DNA of 63,035 nucleotides from Odoribacter sp. (GCA_023663145.1 JAMPHZ010000017.1:1-63035), one strand, 5' to 3'. Positions 36,621 through 46,652 are shown, counted from the first letter of the stretch. A program made the numbers and translations. The notes: generated from the sequence alone by a model not told the origin.

Positions 36621-39600
36621 TTATTTCTTGAGAACTACCTTACCGCCGCGGATGTAGAGGCCTGCGGGGAGGTCGCTCCATTCAGCGTCCATGCGGATGC
36701 CCTGGAGATTGAATATTTCACCATCAGCAGAGGCATCAACTGTTACGTCTTCCACGCCTGACACGTTGCTGTAGGTGGTGTTGATAGGATCGCTGTCAAC
36801 CATATTGTCGAGTCTGAACGAGCCGTAAGGTACGTAGAGGCTATAGTTATCATCTTCAACCGGTGCGGGATCGAATGTAAGTTTGTAAGCGGTAACACCT
36901 GTGTTCTCGGCCAGGAGAGCTATGCCCTGAGCATCGGTGGGGTTATACGGTGTGATGGTGGGGCTTACATTGTACTTGTACTGATAGGTACCACGATCCA
37001 TGGAACCGCGCAGGTAAATGCCGTTGGCTGCGGGTTCGTAGATTGACACATGTTCGGCACCTTCGAAGTATATGATTATTTCAGCAAGGTGGCGTGTCTC
37101 AATCTGACCAAGGTCATCAAGTGAAGTACGGGTTGTGTAGGTTCCGGGCATCTTGAGTGTCCAGGTGTGCTCGAATGCATCAGAAGCAGTGCCCGAGATG
37201 TTGAATGCTCCGGCAGGGGCTTTCATGGTCAAGGTACCGGTTTCTTCAGCATGGTTGGGGTCACACATGAAGAACTGTACGTTGTTGGCGGCTTCGCCTT
37301 CGCCTAACCAGATCTGCATATCCCAGAAGTCTATGGCTGCACCGTTAAGGCTGAACTCGATCTTCTGGTATGCGTCACCCTCGGTAACGGTTGTACCCTC
37401 CTCAAATGCAATCCAGAAGCTGGGGGCCTGTCCCCAATCCAAGTTGAATGTAGCATTTACCGGGCTGGGTGCGAAATCTGACGGAGTGGTGGCGTTCTGT
37501 TTCTGGAGCGTGTAGTTAGCTTCGATTACCGCTGATTTGGCTGCTCCGCCATCGAAAAGGAATGTCTCGGGTTCGAAGTATAGATGGTAGTTGGTCTGAG
37601 CTGCGGGAACGGGACCAAACTTGATACTCATTGTGGGGACTTCAGCATCTGCGACAGGTGTTACATCAACAGTTACAGATCCGTATACGGCGTTTGCCGT
37701 GTCATGGAGCATGATGCCGTCGATAACGTCAGGATTGAGTTCTACTGATGAGGCGGCGGGGAAAGCGATAGTGATTGCCTCAAGGCTTTCTACGGTCTCA
37801 CCGGATGCAGGGGTAAGCACATAGTCGGGAGCTGTGAATTCGATCTTCGCAGCTTTGCCGGTGGTGCGGTAGGTATAGGTACCGTCGGCATCAAGCTCAA
37901 CGGCGGTGCCATCAATCGAAATACTGTAGTATTTCTTGGGGGTGATCTTCAGCACTCCGCCTGCATAGCATGAGAGAGCCTGTGTAAGGTCGGTAATGGT
38001 CGTGTAGTGATCCAACTCTTCCACTTCGCAGTATTCAACTGTTGCATAATTACCATTGAACGTAATTGCTGCCGGAGATGGTATGGATGCGCCTGCACCG
38101 ATGCGGATTACCGAATAGGGCGCGATGCTTATACCTGACCATACACCGTTGTCATCGGGACTCATGGCGGTATCGTTTACCTTGACAGTCATGCCGTCGA
38201 TAGTTTCACCATTCGGGCGGATTGTGAAAGGATTCTGATAATCGGAATCAAATTCAAAGATGTGGGTACCGTTGCCGTAGGTGCTTGAGATATTGGCACC
38301 GTAGGTGCTGCCTGATACAATGCGTATTTCCTTGCCGTCGCCACCATAGACAACAACAGCAGCCTTGGTGTCGTTCTCAACCTTTTCGCCTACAATCCAC
38401 ATGGTGGTGCTGGTTACAACAGATGAGTCATATTTAGACGTATTGCCTTCGCGGATAGCGCGGATCCAGTAGCCCTCTTTATCCATAATGAGGAATCTCT
38501 GGTATTTGTCGCTTATTGTGAATGTGTATTTGTAAGCGGTGCCTGCGGGAATGGTATAGGCGGGAGAAATGACTGTACCCTGCTCTGTGATTTTACCCAG
38601 CGATATGCTGTTCTCGACGAGTTCACCATTGGTAAGTTCGATGTGCGGGCCACTCATGTTACCGGCGTAGATGTCGATACCTTCAGCACATACAACGTAA
38701 GCGGTGTAGATGACATCGTTGTATACACGGGCACGCACGTCAAGAGTGAGGGTGCCATCTTCAGTAGCGGTATAAGAAAGACTGTTTGATGTAAAGTCGG
38801 TGATTTGCTGTGATTCAGCACCTTCACCAGCGGGTGTGAAGGTAACAGCATCGAGACAATAGTCTTCCTGTATAGTGAATTGTATTGTATGCTCTTTCTC
38901 AACTGTGAGTTTGCCGCCGGTCAGTGTCAGCGCAGTCAGTGCGGTGCGGTCGAAAATATTTGTTATTGACGCTGCATCAGGTATCTCCAGGTTTAGGGTC
39001 ACGGTCTGTGCCTGCTTCTCATAAGTGAGTTCAAACTTATCGTCGGCAGCGAGAGTGGTTGTGAAGCACTTATACTCTGTGTCCCATTCGATGGCCGCAC
39101 CATTCTTGGTAAGTGTGAAGCAATCTTTGTCGTTGCGGTTTGCAATTTCAATTGTGAAAGTATCATTGGTACCTGGAACGAACTCGAATGAGTTGTCACC
39201 TTCCTTAAGGGTAAGAGCCGGTTTATTGACTTTGTCCTGGCTGATATAAGCTGACTTGATGGCCTGTATGGCACCATCACCGGAGATTTTCAGGGAGAAT
39301 TCAGAGGTTGCAGAGGCGGCCTTCTTGACGGTAATATTTACTGAACCGCCGTTGGCATTTACCTGAGGGACCTTCTTGAATTGACCTACTACAGTCCATC
39401 CGCTCATGATATTACCGTTTGTAAAGTTAAGAGCCGTGGTTCCATCGGCTTTTACACCGGTAATGCTTTCAATCTCATAACCATCAGCAGCAGCGAACAT
39501 AAGCTGTGCATTGGTCTTATTATAATCAAGCGTAAAGGCTTGACCATTGATTGCTCCTGAGAGATCTAACTCATTAAAACCTGTACCGGTCCATGAAGTA

Positions 39601-39728
39601 GCGTCGGCACGCACAATGATACCTGCAAAGTCATTACAGGTCAACTTAGTGGTTCCGGCTGCCGACGCGGCGAAGTTAATGCCTCCTGTCAGCACGAGTG
39701 CCAGCAATAAAAGATAAAGTTTTTTCAT
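36621..39728 (-). CDS. Large secreted beta-rich protein with sorting tail
   Basis: 1035 residues. A signal peptide (MKKLYLLLLALVLTGGINFAASA) is followed by many repeated beta-sandwich-like segments with Asp/Thr-rich loops and a C-terminal T9SS type A-like tail (EIFNLQGIRMDAEWSDLPAGLYIRGGKVVLKK). No catalytic motif is recognised. It is the last gene of the C10-peptidase cluster, with a hairpin in the 110-bp gap before it. Likely a cell-surface or released protein; substrate or adhesion role not determinable. Confidence 0.72.
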   Translation of the reverse strand: MKKLYLLLLALVLTGGINFAASAAGTTKLTCNDFAGIIVRADATSWTGTGFNELDLSGAINGQAFTLDYNKTNAQLMFAAADGYEIESITGVKADGTTALNFTNGNIMSGWTVVGQFKKVPQVNANGGSVNITVKKAASATSEFSLKISGDGAIQAIKSAYISQDKVNKPALTLKEGDNSFEFVPGTNDTFTIEIANRNDKDCFTLTKNGAAIEWDTEYKCFTTTLAADDKFELTYEKQAQTVTLNLEIPDAASITNIFDRTALTALTLTGGKLTVEKEHTIQFTIQEDYCLDAVTFTPAGEGAESQQITDFTSNSLSYTATEDGTLTLDVRARVYNDVIYTAYVVCAEGIDIYAGNMSGPHIELTNGELVENSISLGKITEQGTVISPAYTIPAGTAYKYTFTISDKYQRFLIMDKEGYWIRAIREGNTSKYDSSVVTSTTMWIVGEKVENDTKAAVVVYGGDGKEIRIVSGSTYGANISSTYGNGTHIFEFDSDYQNPFTIRPNGETIDGMTVKVNDTAMSPDDNGVWSGISIAPYSVIRIGAGASIPSPAAITFNGNYATVEYCEVEELDHYTTITDLTQALSCYAGGVLKITPKKYYSISIDGTAVELDADGTYTYRTTGKAAKIEFTAPDYVLTPASGETVESLEAITIAFPAASSVELNPDVIDGIMLHDTANAVYGSVTVDVTPVADAEVPTMSIKFGPVPAAQTNYHLYFEPETFLFDGGAAKSAVIEANYTLQKQNATTPSDFAPSPVNATFNLDWGQAPSFWIAFEEGTTVTEGDAYQKIEFSLNGAAIDFWDMQIWLGEGEAANNVQFFMCDPNHAEETGTLTMKAPAGAFNISGTASDAFEHTWTLKMPGTYTTRTSLDDLGQIETRHLAEIIIYFEGAEHVSIYEPAANGIYLRGSMDRGTYQYKYNVSPTITPYNPTDAQGIALLAENTGVTAYKLTFDPAPVEDDNYSLYVPYGSFRLDNMVDSDPINTTYSNVSGVEDVTVDASADGEIFNLQGIRMDAEWSDLPAGLYIRGGKVVLKK

Positions 39729-39795
39729 AGAAAAATTTGATAATGATAATTGATTGAACAGGAATTGAATTGGAAACGAAATGACTTTGGCGCCG

Positions 39796-39819
39796 GCCCG
39801 GCCGTGTTACGGGCCGGGC
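39796..39819 (-). other. GC-rich hairpin between two secreted-protein genes
   Basis: An 8-bp stem (GCCCGGCC and GGCCGGGC) in the gap between the C10 peptidase and the 1035-residue gene has no T-run on the minus strand. It could limit read-through or protect the upstream mRNA end; it is not a canonical terminator. Confidence 0.5.
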
Positions 39820-39837
39820 TTGCCGCCTTATCAGTTG

Positions 39838-42357
39838 TTATTTTATACAAATCTTGATGGAAGAGGAACCGGCACGGGCGACATATACGCCCGGGGCGAG
39901 GAACGAAGTGTCTACAGTGCCGTTTCCTGAGGCCACGAGGGCACCACCGGTAGTGTAGACTTCAATGTAGCCTTGTGCTGTGATCTGTGAACCGTCGAAT
40001 ACAGGTGCGGCGACATCGGCAGCAACATCCTCTACGCCCGAAGCACCAAGGCGCAGGTATGTGCTGTCCGGACCAATCTGACCGAGGCTCGAGCCATAGG
40101 CAAAGGCCATGAATATCTGATGATTCTGTCCTGGAGTAAGGGCAGGATAGCTGAGAGTGGTTGTGAATGTCTGGGGGACATTGATTTCATCAAAGAACAT
40201 GGGGTGTCCGCCATAGTTGACAAGAGCGATCTCTCCGGTATCATCCTGGCCCGGCTGTGCTATACATGCATACACGGGATATGCAAACAGGCCCTTGTTC
40301 ATGGTGATACCACATTCGACCTGGATGTCACGGGGATTGTCAATCTCATAAACGGTGATCTCATGACCATTGAAATTCTCGGTTTTTGGAACGCCGTTGG
40401 TGATTACGGGAGCACCGGTAGTGACCATGTAGGGTACACCTGGATTGGGTTGGAGCACAAATGGCAATGATTGTCCTGTGCCGACAAAATTATAAGTCGT
40501 CTCGTCGAAGAATGCCAACTGTACCATTTTCGACTTGCTGACGTCAATGTATTGTGTAAGCGCATAAAGGGATGTAGCCCACTCGCGGGTTACCGATTCA
40601 TGTGGCGGCACTGTTACCATGATGCTCTCGCCCAGAAGTGACAGGGTTCCGTCAATAGCGATGGCAGGAGCGAAACCACGTGAGAGTTCAACATCGGTGG
40701 GATTGGCCACAGTGATGCGGAATCGGTTGATCATACCGTAGTAGAGCTTGCCTATTATGGTTGTGTTGGTAACCACGAGGCCGTTCAGAGGCGAGTTTGT
40801 GACGGTGTAGCTGTCACCGGCTTTGGTGAGTGTGATGCTTGTTGAATATCCCCACGGAGCCTGCATGGGCACCCATGGTTCATCTTCACCGGTCTCAACA
40901 CGGCAGCAGGCTACAGTTACCTTGTAGGTACCGTCGGCCAAAGCAGCTTCCTTGAGGTTGATATACGGTTTGAACTGGGCAGGAGCCACACCATAACCCG
41001 GTTCAAGATTAAATCTTATAGGAGTGATTTCGAAGACCTTGGTATCTGTTGACGGTGCGTCAGTTCGTTCCACGATCGCGCCAAGCATGAGCTTGAGGGT
41101 TTCGGGATTATAATTGACCCACATTGACTCGGCCTCGCCTACGATAGAGAACTTGAGAGAGTCGTTGGGAGCTATCTCGGCATTGAGGTTGCCATGCTGA
41201 ACCAAGGTTACAGGCTGCTCCTCGACCGGTTTTCCTGTAGGTGGCTGGATGCCAAGCACAGCGTCTTGAGTGAAGTTGTAGCCACCTCCTTCGCCACCAC
41301 CGGCTCCCAATGAATAGGGGTTAAGGGCGTCAAGAGAGAAATAGCCGTTCGACATGCCGGTCCATCCCCAGTTGAAGTGGAAATATCCGCTACCGTCATA
41401 TCCGTCGCACACAAATGAGTGACCGCCTCCTATATAGGAAGCACCGCCGTAAATCACCGGGCCAACGTTGGCAAGGTTGTCATATATCAGGTCTTCCCAC
41501 TGGCTCAGGGAATATAGAGAGCGCAGTTCGTAGTGGAGGTTACCGTCGTAATTGAAATAACGCTTTAGTGCGCGGGAGATGTTCATTGCCAGGGCACCGG
41601 AAGAGTCGATACCGTAATCCATCTTTACAGAGTAACCGCATGCTTTCATGAGGTAAGCCACGGCATTGGCCTGGGCTTCGGTCCATTCGTCGTCGAGATA
41701 GGTGTCAATCATGTTATCCCAATCGAAGTTTCTCAACTCGAAATTGAGAGAAAGACGCTTCTGAATAGTGGAAGCCTCATAGCTGATGCTACCGGTGCCA
41801 CGCTGTGGATAGTTCCAATATTTCAGAACCTGTGCCATGGCTGTGGCGACACATCCGGTATACGTACGGTCGGCACCGTATTTGGGACATTGTTCATTGT
41901 AGGGCGCACCTTGGTCCCAGTCAGTCTTCAGCTGTGGAGCGATGGCTGCACGGGCCTTGCGCATAGGGGCTGAATAAGAGATGCCGCAAGCATTCATGTA
42001 TTCAATCTGTCGACCATATTCTTCGAGCCACCACTGCATCTGCGGAGGAATGGCATCGGAGTCAAAGGAACCACTGTCGCTATAACCAAGCACAGGCTGT
42101 GCACAGTCATCAGCACTCAATATAAGATAACCCGAGTTGGGTGCCGCTCCCTCGAACACATATACGGCTGCCTCGCCGGCGGCTGTATTGGCAGTATAGA
42201 CAAGCTGCGGGGAAGCATGCACACCGGCGGCAGCAGCGCGTGGGGTGCCACTGTCAGCGGCGGCGCGGGTAAGAGCCTCGGCAGGAGAGAGGGTGCGCGC
42301 CCACATCATTGCGGGCGACACCATAATTGCTGCAAGTACTATATATTTCAGTTTCAT
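39838..42357 (-). CDS. C10-family cysteine peptidase (streptopain-like) with sorting tail
   Basis: 839 residues. A signal peptide (1-20) precedes an N-terminal propeptide-like domain (about 21-140; YLILSADDCAQPVLGYSDSG is the Spi-like part). The papain-like domain has catalytic Cys169 in YTGCVATAMAQVLKYWNYP and His313 in GGHSFVCDGYDG, followed by FHFNWGWTGMSNGYF. About 450 residues of beta-rich sequence and a T9SS-like tail follow. Family members in Bacteroides are secreted proteases. Its ATG overlaps the previous gene's stop by 4 bp. No separate inhibitor gene is adjacent. Confidence 0.93.
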   Translation of the reverse strand: MKLKYIVLAAIMVSPAMMWARTLSPAEALTRAAADSGTPRAAAAGVHASPQLVYTANTAAGEAAVYVFEGAAPNSGYLILSADDCAQPVLGYSDSGSFDSDAIPPQMQWWLEEYGRQIEYMNACGISYSAPMRKARAAIAPQLKTDWDQGAPYNEQCPKYGADRTYTGCVATAMAQVLKYWNYPQRGTGSISYEASTIQKRLSLNFELRNFDWDNMIDTYLDDEWTEAQANAVAYLMKACGYSVKMDYGIDSSGALAMNISRALKRYFNYDGNLHYELRSLYSLSQWEDLIYDNLANVGPVIYGGASYIGGGHSFVCDGYDGSGYFHFNWGWTGMSNGYFSLDALNPYSLGAGGGEGGGYNFTQDAVLGIQPPTGKPVEEQPVTLVQHGNLNAEIAPNDSLKFSIVGEAESMWVNYNPETLKLMLGAIVERTDAPSTDTKVFEITPIRFNLEPGYGVAPAQFKPYINLKEAALADGTYKVTVACCRVETGEDEPWVPMQAPWGYSTSITLTKAGDSYTVTNSPLNGLVVTNTTIIGKLYYGMINRFRITVANPTDVELSRGFAPAIAIDGTLSLLGESIMVTVPPHESVTREWATSLYALTQYIDVSKSKMVQLAFFDETTYNFVGTGQSLPFVLQPNPGVPYMVTTGAPVITNGVPKTENFNGHEITVYEIDNPRDIQVECGITMNKGLFAYPVYACIAQPGQDDTGEIALVNYGGHPMFFDEINVPQTFTTTLSYPALTPGQNHQIFMAFAYGSSLGQIGPDSTYLRLGASGVEDVAADVAAPVFDGSQITAQGYIEVYTTGGALVASGNGTVDTSFLAPGVYVARAGSSSIKICIK

Positions 42358-44504
42358 TTCTTGATCACTTTTTTAACTGCTGTTTCCGACTTGATGATAT
42401 ACACACCGGCCGCAAGTGCATCAATGGCGGTGGCTGCTGTGCCACCGGCTATGCGCATACCTTGCATGTTGAATACCTCGACAGAATCACCAGGAGCGAA
42501 AGTTCCACCTTGTGCGGCATCGCCGATGATGTCAGTAACACCGTCTGAGCTGTCAAGCGGCAGATTATAGTAATCTACAATATATGAACCACCTTTCACG
42601 TAGTAAACAGCCAACATTGGCTGGGCAGTGAAAGCATACAGGTTGATTGTACCAAGAGCGCCACGTTCCTCGGGACCAAGATCAAGCAGAACACGACCAT
42701 CGGGATATTCCGGGGTGCGCACCTGGCTGATGTTGAGTTCCTCGACGATGGAGCCGTCATCAAGACCGCGTTTGATCAGGATCATATACTCCATCGTTTC
42801 ATCGCTGTGGAAAAGATTGGGATCAAGAGCAACACCATTGATAAAGCATTGGGGATAGTACACGTTGGATCCGATATTCACTTCATCCATCTTGATGAAC
42901 TTGCCGGTCTCATCCAGCCATGCCACACGCAGGTAAACGATGTCGTCTTCTTCAGATGGCACAGCCATCTCAACGGCATAGCGGTAAGAATCGCCGTAAG
43001 CGGCGCGGTCAAGGTTGGTGGTCATGCGGTCGGGATCGCTGTCCTCCACTACAAGATAATATGGGAAAGAAGCGCGGGTCTTGCCGGAATACAGGTCAAC
43101 GAATGTGTAGTCATAACCGTTTGTGCCGGGAGAAACGAACAGAATCTGCGGTTCCTGACCTTTGACATCTGTGAGTGGGTTGAACATCGCAGCTTCCTTA
43201 AAAAGTGTCGCACGTGTTGAACCGTCGGGGTTCACAACATAATAGGACGCAAGGCTTGACTCCGAAGCGAGACTTGTGCGCAGTTTGTTGGAGATGATGA
43301 ACGCTGCCTGTCCTTCCGGAGTTCCGTAATGGTCAAAATCAATATCACCGCGGTAAAGGAAGTCTCCTATGCCGTAGAACGAGCCTCCATAGTTACCTGT
43401 CGGATCCTTTGGCGCGGGCACCACAGTGTGCTGGGTCTGGACCGGGGTGCCGTCAAGCGAATAAATATCTATCACAAGATTGTTGTTCTCGCGCTGCGAC
43501 AAGTCATCAGAATAACTGTAATAAGGGTTGAAGAATGATTCCTCATAGCGGCTGAATACAGCATATGGCTTGCCATCGTGCATGGTTGTGATCAGGTAAG
43601 GTGTGCTCTCCTGGTCGCCGGGCAGACACTGTATAGGCATCTCATAAGAAAGTATCTTGACGGGGCCGGTCGCATCTTCTGCGCCTTTATAGACATGCAG
43701 GATTGCCTTCTGAGCCATGTAGAAGTCCCATACTTCGGGCTTACCTTCCTTATCAGCCGGATATTCGCCTGTGAAACTTTCAGAGGCCTGACTCATGAAG
43801 TAACGTTCCTGACCGGGTGTCGATGCATCAAGAACATCTGCAATAAAGCCATTAAGAGTCAGCACTATCTTATCGTTGCCGTTTTCGTCTTTATCGCCGT
43901 TGAGTTGATAAATGACGGTGCGGTAGTGGTTGATACCGGGCGTTGTTGAATTGACAGCCAGACCGATAGCGATTTCATAGGCATCATCTGTATTGAAGAA
44001 GTGCTTTGTGATCACCGGAAGGATGTCGCAGCCGCCTGAAGTCGGCACACGCACTTCGTCGTCGGCGTAATGCATGTCATCTTTAATGGTTCCCACAAGT
44101 GTATGTGTCTCGTCATATATGCTTACAGTGTAGGAACGAAGAATCTGTTCGATGAAATATTCGTGTTTGATATCCTCGTAATCGAGGTGCATGCTGTAGA
44201 ACCAGGTCTGTCCGTCGGGACCGTCAAGGTCAGCCAATATACTTGTCGGACCTACAGTAGTGGTGGGGCTGAATTTTTGATCAGACTCGGAGGCCGCATA
44301 ACGGGCGGATGATCCTAAGACCATGCGGTTGCCGGCTTCTATACGTGCCTGCCTGTCAGAAGAGAAAGAATTTGTGGATTGTTGGTGGGAATACATCCTG
44401 TGCACGCGCTCCTGCGCGGGAATATTCACTGCCTGCACCTGAAAGGATGCCGTTGCAAGGATAGCAGTTCCTGCCAAGAAATGTGTCAAGGTAGAATTTT
44501 TCAT
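42354..44504 (-). CDS. Secreted protein of unknown function with sorting tail, first in C10 operon
   Basis: 716 residues with a signal peptide (HFLAGTAILATASFQVQA) and a body of beta strands. Its C-terminus (VEVFNMQGMRIAGGTAATAIDALAAGVYIIKSETAVKKVIKK) is a clear T9SS type A-like tail. No domain is recognised; segments such as PQILFVSPGTNGYDYTFVDLYSG recall beta-propeller strands, but weakly. It overlaps the C10 peptidase start by 4 bp, so the two are made together. It might be a partner, substrate or surface anchor of the peptidase, which is inference. Confidence 0.72.
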   Translation of the reverse strand: MKNSTLTHFLAGTAILATASFQVQAVNIPAQERVHRMYSHQQSTNSFSSDRQARIEAGNRMVLGSSARYAASESDQKFSPTTTVGPTSILADLDGPDGQTWFYSMHLDYEDIKHEYFIEQILRSYTVSIYDETHTLVGTIKDDMHYADDEVRVPTSGGCDILPVITKHFFNTDDAYEIAIGLAVNSTTPGINHYRTVIYQLNGDKDENGNDKIVLTLNGFIADVLDASTPGQERYFMSQASESFTGEYPADKEGKPEVWDFYMAQKAILHVYKGAEDATGPVKILSYEMPIQCLPGDQESTPYLITTMHDGKPYAVFSRYEESFFNPYYSYSDDLSQRENNNLVIDIYSLDGTPVQTQHTVVPAPKDPTGNYGGSFYGIGDFLYRGDIDFDHYGTPEGQAAFIISNKLRTSLASESSLASYYVVNPDGSTRATLFKEAAMFNPLTDVKGQEPQILFVSPGTNGYDYTFVDLYSGKTRASFPYYLVVEDSDPDRMTTNLDRAAYGDSYRYAVEMAVPSEEDDIVYLRVAWLDETGKFIKMDEVNIGSNVYYPQCFINGVALDPNLFHSDETMEYMILIKRGLDDGSIVEELNISQVRTPEYPDGRVLLDLGPEERGALGTINLYAFTAQPMLAVYYVKGGSYIVDYYNLPLDSSDGVTDIIGDAAQGGTFAPGDSVEVFNMQGMRIAGGTAATAIDALAAGVYIIKSETAVKKVIKK

Positions 44505-44822
44505 ATATTAATTACTTTTTCATGAAAATGTATAATGCAAAATAAAACGACCGGTGATTGAATGTTTCAGATTGAAAGCTACACAAGCCTGATTCTTTCA
44601 TCCACCTGTTATATGCCACAAAGGTATATATTTTTTTTAATACCAAACAATATTTGCTTATTTTTTTTACTTTTTGGCTGTTTTTCCATAGATTTTAAAA
44701 GATTTTTGACAAGAAAATATGTAAAAACACAAAAGCAAGCAAAAAATTAACAGAAAGCATGGCTCTATAAATACCTTATGATTTCCATTAATGTTATTCG
44801 ACCGACTATTTTGCCATAAAAA
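44505..44822. other. AT-rich intergenic region with the C10 operon promoter
   Basis: About 318 bp, markedly AT-rich with several T and A runs. Besides the minus-strand promoter at 44619-44647 and an approximately 105-nt leader, I see no gene or hairpin in it. Confidence 0.6.
44619..44647 (-). promoter_or_regulatory. Promoter for the C10-peptidase operon
   Basis: TACCTTTG (44626..44619) fits the -7 consensus; TTTG (44647..44644) lies 17 bp upstream, slightly short of 19. It predicts a leader of about 105 nt before the ATG at 44504. Confidence 0.6.
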
Positions 44823-45725
44823 TCAAATCGGAGCGGTAAAAGAGTCGTTGGCAGCAGTAATGTCGGCAGCGATCGCCGATTTCAATTCTTCAAGGCTGCC
44901 GAAACGGCGTTCTCCACGCAGTCGCCGTAAGAATGTAACAGCCACCTGCCGCCCGTATAACTCCCCGAGATTCACGTCGATGGCATGAGCCTCGATGGTA
45001 ACAGGATTATCGTTGGCAATTGTAGGATTGCAACCGATGTTTATCACTGCGGGATGTATGTTGCCGGACGCTTCTACGGTGCCGGCATAAACACCCGTGG
45101 CCGGAACACAAATACCTGCCTGCGGGCGAAGATTGAGAGTCGGGAATCCGAGCCGGTGGCCGTTGCGGCGCCCATGCTCAACAATACCTTCGAGATGATA
45201 TTGACGCCCGGCATTTAGTGCAAAAGTCTCAACGTCGCCATCGGCAAGCAATTTCCTCAGCAATGAACTGGCGGGGGTGTGACCGGTGAGTGGGTTGAAA
45301 TAAGCGTCGGCAAACACAACCTCAACACCTGCTTCACGCCCGGCCTCGACGTATTGCGACCGCGCGACAAGGCGATCGGCCCCTAATGTGTTGTCGTAAC
45401 CCATCAGCAATATATCAACAGCATACAGCTGATGCAGGAAGCGCATGAATGCCGATGCTGTATATGCTGCCAGCTCAAGGGTGAAATCAAGAAATACCAC
45501 GCGATCTACCCCGGCACGCTCAATAAGCCTGATCACGTCGTGACGGCTCTGTAGCAGCGGCGGAACCCGCTCGGGAGCAACTGTAGCCAACGGATGGCCG
45601 GTGAATGTCACGGCCATGGTTGCAAGCCCGCGCCGGCGGCCTTCTTTCTGCAATGTGTCAAGAAGATGGAGGTGGCCACCGTGGAGTCCGTCAAATGTTC
45701 CGACAGTAGCGATATAACGTGTCAT
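44823..45725 (-). CDS. ribF: Bifunctional riboflavin kinase / FAD synthetase
   Basis: Converts riboflavin to FMN, then FAD. The N-terminal nucleotidyltransferase has TVGTFDGLHGGHLHLL, with the HxGH motif. The C-terminal riboflavin-kinase domain has HRLGFPTLNL, the conserved PTxN, and FAIDVNLGELYG near the end of the fold. At 300 residues it is standard. It overlaps the HAD gene upstream by 4 bp. Confidence 0.96.
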   Translation of the reverse strand: MTRYIATVGTFDGLHGGHLHLLDTLQKEGRRRGLATMAVTFTGHPLATVAPERVPPLLQSRHDVIRLIERAGVDRVVFLDFTLELAAYTASAFMRFLHQLYAVDILLMGYDNTLGADRLVARSQYVEAGREAGVEVVFADAYFNPLTGHTPASSLLRKLLADGDVETFALNAGRQYHLEGIVEHGRRNGHRLGFPTLNLRPQAGICVPATGVYAGTVEASGNIHPAVINIGCNPTIANDNPVTIEAHAIDVNLGELYGRQVAVTFLRRLRGERRFGSLEELKSAIAADITAANDSFTAPI

Positions 45726-46345
45726 TGGCGCGACAATGCTTTTTCAACCAATTCGGTGAACTCAACTCCAGGCATTGCAAGGGCTGTATTGAAGCCGAGA
45801 CGACCGGCAGCGGTAAGGTTGGCTGATGAATCGTCGATAAAAAGAGTCTCCTCGGGTTTTATTCCGAGGAAGTCGCAGGCGTAATCGAAAATTTTGCGGT
45901 CAGGCTTAAGCGCACGTGCCTCAAAAGATGTGACGATGCCATCGAAATAATCTTCGCGGGTGAAACCCTCTCCGGTGAATTCCTCTTTGATCTTGGAGTC
46001 CCACATGATTGGATTTGTATTGCTCAGAAGATATATCTTGAAACGTCGACGCAGTTGTCTGAGCGCTTCGAGCCGACGCACAGGTATCCCTATGAGGAAT
46101 TGACAGAATGCATGGTCGATCTGAGCGTCAGTTACCCCTTGTGGTAGCACCCGATGCATAATGGTGTGAAAGCCGGAAGTATCTATTGAGCCTGCTTCAA
46201 TCTCCATAAACGGACCTTGTTGGGAAAAATCGCCGAAGTACGAACCGGCATCCTTCAGGCCAAGTTGCGTAAAAGCCTCCACACATCGTGATTTCTCAAT
46301 GTCCATTATAACACCGCCGAGGTCAAAAAGCAGATTCCTGATCAT
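45722..46345 (-). CDS. HAD-superfamily phosphatase (YihX-like)
   Basis: 207 residues. Motif I reads LLFDLGGVIMDIEKSR (Asp8 nucleophile), the DLGxV form of the YihX/HAD-IA group. Motif II is YLLSNTNPIMWD, motif III Lys is in ALKPDRKIF, and motif IV is LFIDDSSANLTAA. Likely a sugar-phosphate or nucleotide phosphatase; substrate not readable. It shares 4 bp with ribF and has its own -7 box, so it leads a two-gene operon. Confidence 0.92.
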   Translation of the reverse strand: MIRNLLFDLGGVIMDIEKSRCVEAFTQLGLKDAGSYFGDFSQQGPFMEIEAGSIDTSGFHTIMHRVLPQGVTDAQIDHAFCQFLIGIPVRRLEALRQLRRRFKIYLLSNTNPIMWDSKIKEEFTGEGFTREDYFDGIVTSFEARALKPDRKIFDYACDFLGIKPEETLFIDDSSANLTAAGRLGFNTALAMPGVEFTELVEKALSRQ

Positions 46346-46371
46346 AGAAAATGTCTGATTAAAATTTTATG

Positions 46372-46379
46372 CAAAGTTA
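46372..46379 (-). promoter_or_regulatory. -7 box for the HAD-ribF operon
   Basis: TAACTTTG, 27 bp before the HAD ATG and directly after a terminator hairpin. No TTTG at 19 bp. Confidence 0.5.
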
Positions 46380-46391
46380 CGGTTTTTCTCT

Positions 46392-46424
46392 AAAAAAAGC
46401 ACAGGGCGGTCTCACGACGCCCTG
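46392..46424 (-). terminator. Rho-independent terminator upstream of HAD gene
   Basis: CAGGGCG pairs with CGCCCTG over a 9-nt loop and is followed on the minus strand by seven T. It blocks transcription coming from the dtd/structured-RNA side. Confidence 0.8.
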
Positions 46425-46520
46425 CACCCAATACACAATTATCTATAAAACAACTATTTTTTGCTATTCGGAGATTTAAAATTTCAATATGCATGATTGC
46501 CAAATTATTAATAATCTGAC

Positions 46521-46555
46521 AATAAAAATGGCGCTCACCTGCACAAGGCGACCGC
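46521..46555 (-). terminator. Terminator of the candidate small RNA
   Basis: On the minus strand, GCG-G-TCGCC and GGTGA-G-CGC form a stem with a single mismatch and a 7-nt loop, followed by TTTTTATT. One pair is G-U on this strand but A-C on the other, so the minus strand is the more plausible transcribed strand. Confidence 0.6.
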
Positions 46556-46647
46556 TCGTCGAGTTAAAAAAATATTCATGGAGATGCTGTAAATATCAAA
46601 GTCTTACAGCTATACTCAACTTTGGTCTCTGTGTTCGTTAGGTTTTG
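46521..46647 (-). ncRNA. Candidate structured small RNA with H-type pseudoknot
   Basis: The 366-bp gap between dtd and the HAD gene holds a -7 box (TAATTTTG, 46660..46653) followed by a potential RNA of about 125 nt ending at a terminator (46521-46555). Inside, CAAAGT (46624..46619) can pair with ACTTTG (46602..46597) and GCTGTAA (46610..46604) with TTACAGC (46592..46586). These pairings interlock as an H-type pseudoknot, with GAGA (46629..46626) and TCTC (46584..46581) as an enclosing helix. I know no family with this arrangement here. It could be a riboswitch-like or regulatory RNA, or chance pairing; no protein frame explains the region. Confidence 0.45.
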
Positions 46648-46652
46648 CGGTG

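Noticed and set aside
39796..39819. A canonical terminator at the C10/1035-residue boundary
   Set aside because: The stem is good but has no T-run on the minus strand, so it is listed only as a hairpin.
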